Part shown: positions 35,003 to 48,158 of the stretch, one piece after another | Layout of the letters: the number at the start of each line of letters is the position of its first letter | Numbering within the stretch: position 1 is the first letter of the stretch | Assembly (NCBI GenBank): GCA_036490715.1 | Contig: DASXDL010000013.1 | Location: forward strand, 62,001 to 126,000 | DNA: 64,000 nucleotides | DNA from: FEN-1191 sp036490715 | Lineage (GTDB): Bacteria; Pseudomonadota; Gammaproteobacteria; Steroidobacterales; Steroidobacteraceae | Reading direction: 5' to 3' | Made by a program: the position numbers and the translations under genes | Notes under the pieces: generated by a model | The model's input: only the letters and a program-made list of their open reading frames with translations | Databases searched by the model: none | Told to the model about the DNA's origin: nothing

Positions 35003-35874
35003 GGCGTGGCCGGAATGGCCGCTGGCCGCTCCCATTCGCGGTCGGTCAGCACCACATCCACCGTGACCTTGGCGCGTGACTGCCACAGCAGGCTGGCGAA
35101 TGTCAGCGGCTGGCCGTGATTGTCGTACATGTGCCGGTACAGGCGCACGCACGGCGCCAGCCGCAAGGTCGAGACCAGGCGCACCACCAGCTTGCCGAGC
35201 AGACCGATGCCACGTTTACCCAGATGGCAGGGGTGCAGCGACAGGTGCAGCGTCGGCCGATGCGCCTTCAAATACGGCAGCATGCTCGGCAACAGCCGGT
35301 ACTCGCCGCCTTCGACGTCCATCTTGATGAAGTTGCAGTCGGTGACGCCGGCCTGACGCAGAAAGTCCTCGAAAGTGAGCGCCTTGACGATCCAATGGGT
35401 CTTGCGATCCCCGAACAGCAGGCTCGATACCGAATCCCCGCCCGCCCCGCAGTTGCCGAACGCTACCTCGCCGCTGCGCGGTGCGATGCAGACCTCGAAC
35501 AGCTGCACGTTGTCGGTGAGCGGGCGATTCAGGCTGACGTTCTGCTGCAGCTCGTCGAAGGCGATCGGATCGGGCTCGATGCCGTACACGCATTTCGCCA
35601 GCTGGCAGCCGTACAGCAGCGTGGGTCCGATGTAGGCCCCCATGTCGATGTACGAATGATCGCGATCGACGAAGCGCTCGAAGATCGGATAGGTCTCCGG
35701 CTCCCAGGCGCCGGAGGTGATGCCGTGCCAGTAGCGGTCGTTGCGGCCGGAGACCACGTTGAAGTCATGATTGCGCAGGTGCACCAGCATGGCGGCAACC
35801 GTACGCCAGAAACCATCGCCGCGACAATCCACCCGCGGTAAGCGCCAGCCGGTATGCTCTGAGGCATCATGCAT
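34981..35874 (-). CDS. FkbM family SAM methyltransferase
   Basis: 297 aa. FkbM core: YIDMGAYIGPTLLYGCQLA (SAM motif I), VYGIEPDPIAFDELQQNVSLN (acidic motif II), and DCNFIKMDVEGGEYRLLPSM, the diagnostic D-V-E-G-x-E. FkbM enzymes O-methylate sugars or polyketides. The annotated ATG at 35874 abuts the ATG of the divergent gene; ATG 35790 is an alternative that would remove the overlap. It lies between two glycan-type genes, so a sugar in their product is the likely acceptor. Confidence 0.85.
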   Translation of the reverse strand: MHDASEHTGWRLPRVDCRGDGFWRTVAAMLVHLRNHDFNVVSGRNDRYWHGITSGAWEPETYPIFERFVDRDHSYIDMGAYIGPTLLYGCQLAKCVYGIEPDPIAFDELQQNVSLNRPLTDNVQLFEVCIAPRSGEVAFGNCGAGGDSVSSLLFGDRKTHWIVKALTFEDFLRQAGVTDCNFIKMDVEGGEYRLLPSMLPYLKAHRPTLHLSLHPCHLGKRGIGLLGKLVVRLVSTLRLAPCVRLYRHMYDNHGQPLTFASLLWQSRAKVTVDVVLTDREWERPAAIPATPQVGSSS

Positions 35875-36965
35875 CCGATCGGGCGCGGCAACCGGCTGCT
35901 ACTGCGCTACTGCCTGTCGCGGGTCAAGAACCGCGGCTACGGTCTGGGCAACGAGATGCTGCCGTGGGCGCGGGCGTTTCTGGCGGCGCAGGTGCTGGAC
36001 GCGACGCTGTTGCCGCCTGCGTTCGGCATGAACCGGCGGGCTTACTGGTGGCACTTCGGCAGCGCACCGGACGACTGGATCCGAAATCGCGCGCTTGAAT
36101 ATCTGCTGCCGGTGGTCGAGTTCACCGAATCCGACTACCTGGCCCACGGCGGCGGCGATGCGGTGACCGCGCTGCGCAGCTTTGCCAGCGCGCACGGGCT
36201 GTTGCAGCGTCGCGGCTACGTGCTGGTGACGCACGGCCTGTGGGGCGGCTACCACCACGTCGAGGCCGCGCGCCAGTTCATCCGCAGCACGCTCTATCAG
36301 AGCCGCTACGCGCCCGGCAACCTGCTGCGGCTGCGGGCACGCCTGGACCGGCGCCGGCTGCTGGTCGGCATGCACGTGCGCATGGGCGATTTTCGTGCCG
36401 CCACTTCGCCCGAGCAGTATCGCAATGCTTCCAATATCTCACTGCCGATCGAATGGCTGTGCGCACTGGCGCGCGCGCTCGATCGCGCGCTGCACGCGGA
36501 CTGGCAGCTGCTGCTGATCACGGACGGCACCGAGCAGCAGCTGCGACCGCTCACCGAGCACTGGCATTGCATTACCACCAATGATCTGGCACCGGGCGAC
36601 TGTTCGGACGTACTGGCGCTGGCCGATTGTGATCTTCTGGTGTGTTCGACTTCCTCGTTCAGCACCCTGGCGGCGTTCCTGTCGGATTCGCCGTACCTGT
36701 GGTTCGAGTCCAACCTGCATCCGCACGGCGACCAGGTGTATTCGCTGGGCGACTACCCGGCGCTGTGCCAGCAGCCCGGCAATCCGACGCGCGCGGTACT
36801 CGAGCGGCTGTCCGAGTTGCCATCACAGCCGCTGCCGCGGGGCGTCGGCGTCGGTATCGACGGCGAGATTCCGGACGCGGTGATCGACGCCGCGCGGCAG
36901 CGTCACTGGGCGCGGCGCTGGGAATTCGATCTGGTGCGCTCCGGCGTTACCCGCCCGGTGGGCCG

Positions 36966-36969
<4 letters not shown>
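35869..36969 (+). CDS. GT11/O-fucosyltransferase-like glycosyltransferase
   Basis: 366 aa. GYGLGNEMLPWARAFLAAQVLD resembles the start of fucosyltransferase-type GT-B enzymes. LLVGMHVRMGDFR matches the HxRxGD(Y/F) GDP-sugar motif, and DLLVCSTSSFSTLAAFLSDSPY matches the S-x-S-S-F motif of GT11/GT23/GT65 relatives. It is probably a fucosyl- or related transferase for surface glycans. GAGG lies 4 nt before its ATG. Its start codon abuts that of the FkbM gene, and its stop overlaps the lhr stop. Confidence 0.65.
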
Positions 36970-41285
<4,316 letters not shown>

Positions 41286-41344
41286 GGCCTGAGTCTACGC
41301 CTGCAAGGCTGCTCGCGCCCCACCCGAGCCGCGCCGCCGGAGGG

Positions 41345-41350
41345 TATAAT
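41345..41350 (+). promoter_or_regulatory. consensus -10 box of ogt
   Basis: A perfect TATAAT ends 6 bp before the ogt ATG at 41357. A start site at the usual distance would fall on or next to the ATG, giving a leaderless mRNA. No good -35 is visible in the GC-rich upstream sequence. Confidence 0.5.
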
Positions 41351-41356
41351 TGGCGG

Positions 41357-41917
41357 ATGACACAGCACTCGTACGCTTTGTTCCAGACCGCCATCGGCGG
41401 CTGCGGCATCGCCTGGGGCCGCGACGGCATCGTCGCACTGCAGCTGCCCGCGAGCACGCAGTCGGCCACGCTCGCGCGGCTGCTGCGCGCCCATCCGGGG
41501 GCCCGCCTGCAGCGGCCGGACCCGGCCCGACAGCGCGTCATCGACGATATTGTCGCGCTGCTGGCTGGCGAACCGCGCGACCTGCGCCAGGCGCGCCTCG
41601 ATCTGAGCGCCGTGCCGCCGTTTCACCGGCAGGTCTATGAGGTCGTGCGCGCCATCCCGCCCGGGCGCACCCGCAGCTACGGCGAGGTCGCCGCGCTGTG
41701 CGGTGACCGGCAGGCGGCGCGGGCCGTCGGTCAGGCGATGGCGCGCAATCCGATTCCGATCATTGTGCCTTGCCACCGGGTACTCGCAGCCGGCGGCCGC
41801 AGCGGCGGATTTTCTGCGCCCGGCGGCGTTACCACCAAGCTGCGCCTGCTCACCATTGAGGGTGCCATCGCTTCAGCACGCACCGCCGCCAGCGGCAATC
41901 TCGCGTTTGCGTTCTGA
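41357..41917 (+). CDS. ogt: methylated-DNA-protein cysteine methyltransferase
   Basis: 186 aa from ATG 41357. Repairs O6-methylguanine by moving the alkyl group to its own Cys. The active site is PIIVPCHRVLAAGG (Cys about residue 139). VPPFHRQVYEVVRAIPPGRTRSYGEVA and ARAVGQAMARNPIP are the helix-turn-helix and flipping elements. The N-terminal part is the usual weakly conserved domain. It is divergent from lhr, another DNA repair gene; TATAAT lies immediately upstream. The M49-like peptidase follows with a 1-bp gap. Confidence 0.93.
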   Translation: MTQHSYALFQTAIGGCGIAWGRDGIVALQLPASTQSATLARLLRAHPGARLQRPDPARQRVIDDIVALLAGEPRDLRQARLDLSAVPPFHRQVYEVVRAIPPGRTRSYGEVAALCGDRQAARAVGQAMARNPIPIIVPCHRVLAAGGRSGGFSAPGGVTTKLRLLTIEGAIASARTAASGNLAFAF

Positions 41918-41918
41918 C

Positions 41919-43595
41919 ATGAAGCGGCTGCTGCCCGGCTGTCTGACGCTGTTGCTGTGTGCTGCGCTGTGGTCGGCCGCCGGTGGCGCTGCCCCCACTC
42001 TGAGCAGCCTGCAGATCGCACCCGACCTGGCAGGCGAGCTGGCCAAGTTCCAGCCGGTGCACATGCGCTACGACGGCGCCGGGCTGACGGCGCGCGAGCG
42101 CGCGATGATCGACAAGCTGGTCGCCGCCTCGCGCCTGCTCGACCGTGTCTACTGGGAACAGAGCGATCCGCAGGGCTGGCGCCTGTATCAAAGCCTGCGC
42201 GGCCAGCAGGGCAAGGAGGCGCAGGATCTGCGGCGCTTTCTGCGCATCAACGGCGGCCGCTTCGACCTGATCCGCAACAATGCACCATTCGTCGGCACCA
42301 CGCCCCAGCCGCCGGGCCACGCGCTCTACCCGGCCGATCTGACGCGCGATGAATTCGAGCGTTACGTAGCCGCTCATCCGGACCAGAAGAGCGCGCTCTA
42401 CAACCCCTGGAGCGTGGTCCGCCGCAGCGGCGGCGCGCTGCGGACCGTGCCGTATCACGTCGCCTATAGCCGCTGGCTAGTGCCGATGGCGAAGCTGTTG
42501 CGCGAGGCTGCGGCGCTGTCGGACGATGCGGCATTCGCAAAATTTCTGCGGCTGCGGGCCGACGCGCTGCTGAGCGACGACTACTTCGCCAGCGATCTGG
42601 CGTGGCTCGATCTGGACAACCCCAAGATCGACGTGATCTTCGCACCGTACGAGACCTACCTCGACGAGTTGCTCGGGTTCCGCACCTCGTATGGAGCCGC
42701 GATCCTGGTCCGCAACGATGTCGAGAGTCGCAAGCTCGAGATCTATCAGCAGTATGTGCCCGACATCCAGGACACGCTGCCGCTGCCGGAGAGTGACCGA
42801 CCGTCGAAGAAGGGCTTGCGCTCGCCGATGGAGATCATGGAGGCGCCGTTCCGAAGCGGCGATCTGCTGCATGGCTATCAGGCCGTGGCCGACAATCTTC
42901 CCAACGATGCGCGCGTGCACGAACAGCGCGGCTCGAAGAAGATCTTCTTCAAGAACTTTCTCGACGCGCGCGTCAATGTCGTGATCCTGCCGATCGCGCG
43001 CCGGCTGCTGCGTGCCGATCAGGCGACATTGGCTTCGGCCGACGGCTACCTCGCGACCACCGTAATGCACGAGATCGGCCACGGGCTCGGGCCGGCGTTC
43101 GCGCACGTCGCCGGCGTCAAGCAGGACATCCGCGCATCGCTCGGGCCGGTCTTCTCCGGGCTCGAGGAAGCCAAGGCCGACATCGTCGGCCTCTATGGGC
43201 TGAAGTGGCTGGTCGACAAAGGCGTGGTGTCTGCCGACCGGCTCAACAGCTACTACGTGTCGTACGTCGGCGGAATATTTCGCACCGTGCGCTTCGGCGT
43301 CGCCGAAGCCCATTCGCGCGCCGAGATGATGGAATTCAATTACTTCGCCGAACACGGCGTGGTGGTGCGGGATGCAGCCAGCGGCCGGTACGCGCTGCAG
43401 CTGGACCGCATGCCGGCCGCGGTGGCCGATCTGGCGCGCGAACTGCTCGAGCAGGAAGCCAGCGGCGATCGTGCCCGCGCCGAGGCCTGGTTCGCGCGCT
43501 ACGGCACGATGCCGGCGGACCTGGCCAAATCGCTCGAGTCGGTCGCCGACGTGCCGGTAGACGTCGATCCGCAGTGGGATTTCAGCGAGGACTAG
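41919..43595 (+). CDS. M49 (dipeptidyl peptidase III)-like metallopeptidase
   Basis: 558 aa with a signal peptide (MKRLLPGCLTLLLCAALWSA, cleavage near GGAAP). Zinc site: HEIGHGLGP at about residues 384-392, and EEAKADIVGLY at about 416-426 as the second motif. Classical DPP III has HExxGH; here the motif is HExxH followed by GLGP, like the HECCHGIGP of the M49-like domain in plant NUDT3 proteins. Export to the periplasm is unusual for M49. Probably an oligopeptidase. The ATG lies 1 bp after the ogt stop, so it is likely co-transcribed. Confidence 0.82.
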   Translation: MKRLLPGCLTLLLCAALWSAAGGAAPTLSSLQIAPDLAGELAKFQPVHMRYDGAGLTARERAMIDKLVAASRLLDRVYWEQSDPQGWRLYQSLRGQQGKEAQDLRRFLRINGGRFDLIRNNAPFVGTTPQPPGHALYPADLTRDEFERYVAAHPDQKSALYNPWSVVRRSGGALRTVPYHVAYSRWLVPMAKLLREAAALSDDAAFAKFLRLRADALLSDDYFASDLAWLDLDNPKIDVIFAPYETYLDELLGFRTSYGAAILVRNDVESRKLEIYQQYVPDIQDTLPLPESDRPSKKGLRSPMEIMEAPFRSGDLLHGYQAVADNLPNDARVHEQRGSKKIFFKNFLDARVNVVILPIARRLLRADQATLASADGYLATTVMHEIGHGLGPAFAHVAGVKQDIRASLGPVFSGLEEAKADIVGLYGLKWLVDKGVVSADRLNSYYVSYVGGIFRTVRFGVAEAHSRAEMMEFNYFAEHGVVVRDAASGRYALQLDRMPAAVADLARELLEQEASGDRARAEAWFARYGTMPADLAKSLESVADVPVDVDPQWDFSED

Positions 43596-43651
43596 TGGCG
43601 CGACGCGCGCGGCCCTAAGATGCCGTTCCCCCAACCGCCGGAGACGATCCG

Positions 43652-44227
43652 ATGCATGCAGTGAAGCGGGCAGTTGCCGCTGCCGTGATGTCCGTGGCCC
43701 TGGCAAGCGCAGCCTACGCGGCGCCGACGACTTACAAGTCCGATGCCAATCACACCTTCGTGCGCTTTTCCTATAACCACCTGGGATTTTCGACCCAGGA
43801 GCAGCGCTTCAACACCACCGATGCCACGGTCAATTACGACCCCGCAGCCAAGACCGCCTCGATCGACGTCGTGATCAAGACCAAGTCGGTGGACACCGGT
43901 TCGGATCTGTTCAATGAGCATATCCAGGGTCCCGACTATCTGGATACCGCGCAGTACGACACCGCGACCTTCAAGTCGACCGCGGTCAAGTTCAACGGCG
44001 ACAAGCCGGCGACCATCGAGGGCAATCTGACCCTCAAGGGCGTGACCAAGCCGGTCACGCTGACGGTGACGTCGTTCAAGCATGGTATGAACATGCTCAA
44101 GAAGGACGCCATCGGCGCCGACGCGACCGCAACCCTCAAGCGTTCCGATTTCAACATGTCGAAGGCCGTGCCACTGGTCAGTGACGAGGTCACGCTCGAG
44201 ATCGTTATCGAGGCGGCCGCCCCTTAG
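43652..44227 (+). CDS. YceI family periplasmic lipocalin-like protein
   Basis: 191 aa with a signal peptide (cleavage near AAYAAP). YceI features: DANHTFVRFSYNHLGFS, IDVVIKTKSVDTGSDLFNEHIQGPDYLD, and LTLKGVTKPVTLTV. The fold is an extended barrel that holds a polyisoprenoid chain in its core. The role may be isoprenoid transport or stress protection. A strong hairpin follows the gene. A second YceI protein, more divergent, lies at 47571-48158. Confidence 0.92.
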   Translation: MHAVKRAVAAAVMSVALASAAYAAPTTYKSDANHTFVRFSYNHLGFSTQEQRFNTTDATVNYDPAAKTASIDVVIKTKSVDTGSDLFNEHIQGPDYLDTAQYDTATFKSTAVKFNGDKPATIEGNLTLKGVTKPVTLTVTSFKHGMNMLKKDAIGADATATLKRSDFNMSKAVPLVSDEVTLEIVIEAAAP

Positions 44228-44242
44228 AGCCTTGGCCATGAG

Positions 44243-44273
44243 GCGCGGAGCGCGCCAAAAGCGCGCTCCGCGC
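44243..44273 (+). terminator. perfect 13-bp GC hairpin after yceI
   Basis: GCGCGGAGCGCGC and its exact complement flank a CAAAA loop, 15 nt after the yceI stop. The stem is all but unbroken GC, but no T tract follows. It may stop transcription with Rho help or protect the mRNA 3' end. Confidence 0.6.
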
Positions 44274-44468
44274 TGATTCCACAACCAGGGCGCGAGTGCC
44301 GGGCACTTACTCAAGCGGTGTCACGCGCGACATTGGCGCGACGCTGCCGGGATAATGCCAAACCGGTCACGTTCCAAAACCGACGAGGACAGGCCGCGCG
44401 TGCTGCATTGTGAACTGTGGCGTGGCCGCCAGCGGCCCAGTGCGCAACCCTAGCGGGGTCGCAGCTAC

Positions 44469-45206
44469 ATGATTCCCTTACCGCTTCGCCGACTCCCTAA
44501 CATGAACCCGTCCGCCACCGTTGTCAGGGCCAGGATTGCCCGTACTGGCCGCAGCATGGTCGCGGCATTGTCGCTGTGCGCGTTGTCGGCGCTGCCGGCC
44601 CGACCTGCAACGGCCGCGGACATCACCGCCTCGGTGGTCGACAGCACCGGACAACCGGTCGCCGGGGTGGTGATCATCGCCCAATCGGACAGCCCGCCGC
44701 CCGACAAGCACGTGCCGCACAGCGCGATCATGGATCAGCAGCACATGCAGTTCGAGCCGCGGATCCTGGTGGTGCAGACCGGCACCGCGGTCGACTTTCC
44801 GAACAGCGATCAGATTCAGCATCAGGTTTACTCATTCTCTGCGGCCAAGACCTTCAAGCTGTCGCTGTATGCCGGCCACAAGTATCCGCCGGTGGTGTTC
44901 GACCGGGCCGGACTGGTGACGCTCGGATGCAATATTCACGACGGCATGATTGGCTACATCTACGTCACCGATTCGCCGTTCTTCGGTCGCAGTGACTCGT
45001 CCGGCAAACTGCAGTTGCATGGTCTGCCGCCCGGCAATTACACGCTGACCGCCTGGCATCCGCAGATGCAGGAGTCCGGCGGCAATTCGCTGACGCTGCG
45101 CGTGGTGCTGGCCGAGGACACTCGCGCTACACCGGCGTTCCATCTGAGCCACCCGGTGCACACCGAGGCGCCCCACTCCGGAGACACGCGGTGGGCCGAC
45201 TACTGA
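44469..45206 (+). CDS. cupredoxin-like periplasmic protein
   Basis: 245 aa (ATG 44502 is an in-frame alternative; neither has a clear ribosome site). Signal peptide to about PATAADI, then a plastocyanin/methylamine-utilisation-type domain: DFPNSDQIQHQVYSFSAAKTF with the first His, and GLVTLGCNIHDGMIGYIYV, where Cys, His and Met have type 1 copper ligand spacing. A carboxypeptidase-regulatory-like segment (GKLQLHGLPPGNYTLTAWHP) follows. Probably an electron carrier or copper binder. The porin gene start overlaps its end by 16 bp. The gap before it (44274-44468) holds only a weak -10-like GATAAT at 44351. Confidence 0.8.
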   Translation: MIPLPLRRLPNMNPSATVVRARIARTGRSMVAALSLCALSALPARPATAADITASVVDSTGQPVAGVVIIAQSDSPPPDKHVPHSAIMDQQHMQFEPRILVVQTGTAVDFPNSDQIQHQVYSFSAAKTFKLSLYAGHKYPPVVFDRAGLVTLGCNIHDGMIGYIYVTDSPFFGRSDSSGKLQLHGLPPGNYTLTAWHPQMQESGGNSLTLRVVLAEDTRATPAFHLSHPVHTEAPHSGDTRWADY

Positions 45207-46438
45207 TATTCGCGCGTCAGCGGCTCGGCACCCTTGTGCTGCTGGCGGTACTGGCGCCGGTCGCCGCGGCGGCGTCCGACTTTGGTGCCGTGATCGATCT
45301 GCGTGCGGTCGCAGCCGATGGTCTGACCTCGTTCCTGGATGGCGGCCTGGGCGACCTGCGCTTCGACGATCAGCACGACGGCCTGCGACTCGGCAGCGTG
45401 TCGCTGTTCTACAACCACGCGTTCTTCGACATCGTGCACGTGAACGTGGACGCGGTGGCCTACGATGATCACGATCGTAACCTGGTTGACCTGACCCAGA
45501 TCTTCGCCGAGCTGCGTCCGTTCCCGTCGAACGGCTGGCGCTCGCGCTACAAGCTGGGCGCTTTCTATGCGCCGATTTCACTCGAGAACCGTCTGCAGGG
45601 TTGGCGCAGCGCGTATTCCATATCGCCCTCCGCCATCAATACCTGGATCGGCGAGGAGCTGCGCACCCTCGGGGCCGAATATGATCTGGATTGGCTCGGT
45701 CGCCAGCGCGGGCACGACTGGGGGTTCGGCGCCACGGCCGCCGTGTTCGGCTGGAACGATTACTCCGGTGAGCTGCTGTCGCAGCGCGGCTGGGCGATTC
45801 ACGATCGCCAGACCACGCTGTTCGGCCTGATCGGGCAACCCAACATGCCGCCGGTGGGTGGCCTGCGCGAATTCACCACCGATGCCGATCAGCGTCCGGG
45901 CTACTACGCCGGACTGAATGCCGAGTACCGCGATCAGCTCGAGCTGCGTGTTCTGCACTATGACAATGAGGCCAAGACCGAGGCGTACTCGTTCAGCCAG
46001 CAGGACTTCGGCTGGCGCACCTGGTTCAACAGTGCCGGCGTGCGGTGGACGCCGACCGCGCAGTGGACCGTGATTGCGCAATGGATCAACGGCATCACCA
46101 TGGTCGGCGACTCAGGCTTCGAGAACAACATCCTGACCGACTATTACCGCTACGAATTTCACGCGGCTTTCCTGCTGGCTAGCTGGCAGCACGGACCGGA
46201 TCGACTCACCGCCCGTTACGATGACTTCGAGATGCATCAGAACGAGTCAGACGATTTCTTCAACCGCAATCGCGGCCACGCGTGGACGCTGGCCTATGAG
46301 CGCGACTTGAGCCGCCACTGGAGCGTGGCGCTCGAGGCCTTGCAGATCGACAGCAGCCTGGCATCGCGCAGCCAGATCGGCGAGCCGGTGAATGCCGCCG
46401 AGCGCGAGTTGCAGCTGGCCGTGCGGCTGCAGCTCTAA
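45191..46438 (+). CDS. outer-membrane porin-like protein
   Basis: 415 aa from GTG 45191, overlapping the cupredoxin gene by 16 bp, so translational coupling is likely. Signal peptide to about AAAASDF. The remainder is rich in Tyr/Trp-containing strands (RYKLGAFYAPISLENR, YAGLNAEYRDQLELRVLHYD, YEFHAAFLLASWQHGPDRL) and ends ELQLAVRLQL, a typical barrel terminus. The FYAPISLENR strand resembles phosphate-selective porin O/P types. Partner and substrate are unknown. Cupredoxin-plus-barrel pairs recur in other Proteobacteria. Confidence 0.75.
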   Translation: MGRLLIFARQRLGTLVLLAVLAPVAAAASDFGAVIDLRAVAADGLTSFLDGGLGDLRFDDQHDGLRLGSVSLFYNHAFFDIVHVNVDAVAYDDHDRNLVDLTQIFAELRPFPSNGWRSRYKLGAFYAPISLENRLQGWRSAYSISPSAINTWIGEELRTLGAEYDLDWLGRQRGHDWGFGATAAVFGWNDYSGELLSQRGWAIHDRQTTLFGLIGQPNMPPVGGLREFTTDADQRPGYYAGLNAEYRDQLELRVLHYDNEAKTEAYSFSQQDFGWRTWFNSAGVRWTPTAQWTVIAQWINGITMVGDSGFENNILTDYYRYEFHAAFLLASWQHGPDRLTARYDDFEMHQNESDDFFNRNRGHAWTLAYERDLSRHWSVALEALQIDSSLASRSQIGEPVNAAERELQLAVRLQL

Positions 46439-46884
46439 CTCAGGGAATTGTCGGGACCTTCGATCACGCGCGGCTCGGTCGGCTGGTGGATCTCGACCCG
46501 CACTTCGCCGCAGCGAAGCATCAGTGCGCCGGCCGGGGCAGGCGCGCTGCGCAGCTTTACCTGCCGCGCCCAGTTGAGCGCCATGTCATCGAAACGGCGA
46601 TCGCCGGATGATGCCAGTAAATTCACGCTGATGATCGAGCGATCCGGCGCCAGGCATACCTTGACGATGGTCACTTCGCCGGGCGAGAAGCGCGGACCAG
46701 CCACCACGAACGACACCGGCGCATCATCGAACGGCGGAACGATGACGCGCAGCTTCGCGGAGCGTGGCGCCGGTGTGCAGCCGGCGACAACGACCAGGCA
46801 TGCTGCGATGGTGCCGACGGTACGCACCGTTTTCCGCTCTAAGGCCCCCACGAACGCTTCGGAACTGCTGTCGCAAGGGATCAT
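46435..46884 (-). CDS. TonB C-terminal domain lipoprotein
   Basis: 149 aa from the ATG at 46884, though GTG starts further in are possible. A lipobox CLVVVAGC near residues 29-36 predicts a lipoprotein. The C-terminal half (GEVTIVKVCLAPDRSIISVNLL, DDMALNWARQVKLRSAPA, LMLRCGEVRVEI) matches the TonB C-terminal fold. It lacks the usual TonB TM anchor and Pro-rich spacer, so it is probably not the energy transducer itself. It converges on the porin gene with a 4-bp overlap. Confidence 0.65.
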   Translation of the reverse strand: MIPCDSSSEAFVGALERKTVRTVGTIAACLVVVAGCTPAPRSAKLRVIVPPFDDAPVSFVVAGPRFSPGEVTIVKVCLAPDRSIISVNLLASSGDRRFDDMALNWARQVKLRSAPAPAGALMLRCGEVRVEIHQPTEPRVIEGPDNSLS

Positions 46885-46890
46885 ACGCGC

Positions 46891-46948
46891 CGCGTCGATT
46901 GGGGCGGAATGTCACGGCAAATCAGTATGTTGCATGGCGATCGACGCG
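46891..46948. repeat. 9-bp inverted repeat
   Basis: CGCGTCGAT (46891-46899) and ATCGACGCG (46940-46948) flank 40 bp in the gap between the TonB-C lipoprotein and sixA genes. It could be an operator pair or a long hairpin. No function is assigned. Confidence 0.35.
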
Positions 46949-47011
46949 CGGGAGATGCTACCCTGCCAGCAGCATGCCGCATTCCCAGGCAGACGCGATC
47001 CGGGTTGATCG

Positions 47012-47515
47012 ATGAAAACCTTGTACCTGGTGCGGCACGCCAAGTCCGACTGGTCCGATCCGGCCTTAAGCGATCAGCAACGACCGCTCAATGCGCGCGG
47101 CCGGCGTAACGCGCCGGCGATGGCGGCTCGATTGGCGCGGCGTTACCGGCCGCCGCAGCTGCTGCTGTCCAGTCCCGCGCTGCGGGCGCTGCGCACCGCG
47201 CAGCTCTTTGCCCGCGGCTTGGGCTATCGCCGCAGCGAAATCGTCATCCATCCGCGCTTGTACGCCAGCACGGCGAGCGTGCTGTTGCGCGTGGTGCAGG
47301 CGCTCGACGATAAGTTCAAGCGCGTGATGCTATTCGGGCACAACCCGGAGCTCAGCAGGCTGGCGCAGCGGCTATGCGATCGCATCGATCAGCTGCCCAC
47401 CTGCGCGGTGGCACGCTTCAAGTTCGACGTCGACTCCTGGCGCGACGTCGGCCACTCGCCGCCGGTTCGGACCACGGTGACGATGCCGACGCGAATCGCC
47501 CGACGGCGCCGCTGA
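47012..47515 (+). CDS. sixA: phosphohistidine phosphatase SixA family
   Basis: 167 aa histidine-phosphatase superfamily protein. The catalytic RHG-type motif is TLYLVRHAKSDW (His about residue 9), followed by RPLNARGRRNAPAMAARL, LLSSPALRALRTAQLF and LFGHNPELS with the second catalytic His. SixA removes phosphate from phosphohistidine of phosphorelay or PTS-Ntr proteins. It is longer than E. coli SixA by a basic C-terminal tail ending in RRRR. The divecistYceI is 55 bp downstream on the same strand. Confidence 0.88.
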   Translation: MKTLYLVRHAKSDWSDPALSDQQRPLNARGRRNAPAMAARLARRYRPPQLLLSSPALRALRTAQLFARGLGYRRSEIVIHPRLYASTASVLLRVVQALDDKFKRVMLFGHNPELSRLAQRLCDRIDQLPTCAVARFKFDVDSWRDVGHSPPVRTTVTMPTRIARRRR

Positions 47516-47570
47516 GCGGCAGCGGCCACCGGCCCCAACCGCGCGCCGCCGCCGCGGCACTCACTGGCGT

Positions 47571-48158
47571 ATGGACATGCTCGCGCGGGGCGCATCGTGG
47601 TGTTGGCTGGTGTTCGCCGTCTGGCCGGCATACGCGCAGAACGTCTATCGGCTGGAGCCGTCCAGCACCACCATTTCATTCAATATCCGGCACTTTGGGG
47701 TGTTGTGGGTAAGCGCGCGGTTCCCCACCTTCAGCGGTCGCTTCGTACTCGATCGTCGTGGGGCATCGAGCCGGGTCGATGTCAGCGTGCAGATGGCCAG
47801 CGTCGATTGCATTGATCCGCGCTGGAACGAACGCCTGCGATCGGCCGACTGGCTCGACGTGAAGCGCTACCCGCAGATGTCGTTTCATTCGGATCAGGTG
47901 GAATTCGACGGCGACGGCGAGGCGCTGGCACACGGCCAGCTGTCGCTGCACGGTCTGACACGAACGGTGGGACTGGAGATCACGCAGCTGAACTGCGCGC
48001 CGCAGATCAGCCGCTCGGAGCGTTGCAGCTTCGTCGCGCATGCGCACGTGAAGCGCTCGGACTACGGCCTGCCGCACGGCTTCTGGACCGGCGGCGATCA
48101 GGTCGACATCGCTATCAGCGGCGTCGGTTCAAGCGCCCTCGGTGGCGCAGACAAATAG
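47571..48158 (+). CDS. YceI-like periplasmic protein, second copy
   Basis: 195 aa with a signal peptide to about YAQN. YRLEPSSTTISFNIRHFGVLWVSARF, DWLDVKRYPQMSFHS and HGQLSLHGLTRTVGLEIT show the YceI barrel. It differs strongly from the copy at 43652, with Cys residues (SVDCIDP, NCAPQ, RCSF) absent there. Probably a lipid- or isoprenoid-binding periplasmic protein. Its 3' end overlaps the convergent PmtA-like gene by 30 bp. Confidence 0.88.
   Translation: MDMLARGASWCWLVFAVWPAYAQNVYRLEPSSTTISFNIRHFGVLWVSARFPTFSGRFVLDRRGASSRVDVSVQMASVDCIDPRWNERLRSADWLDVKRYPQMSFHSDQVEFDGDGEALAHGQLSLHGLTRTVGLEITQLNCAPQISRSERCSFVAHAHVKRSDYGLPHGFWTGGDQVDIAISGVGSSALGGADK

Noticed and set aside
46435..46884. True TonB energy transducer
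   Set aside because: It has a lipobox instead of a TM anchor and lacks the Pro-rich spacer, so only the C-terminal fold is claimed.
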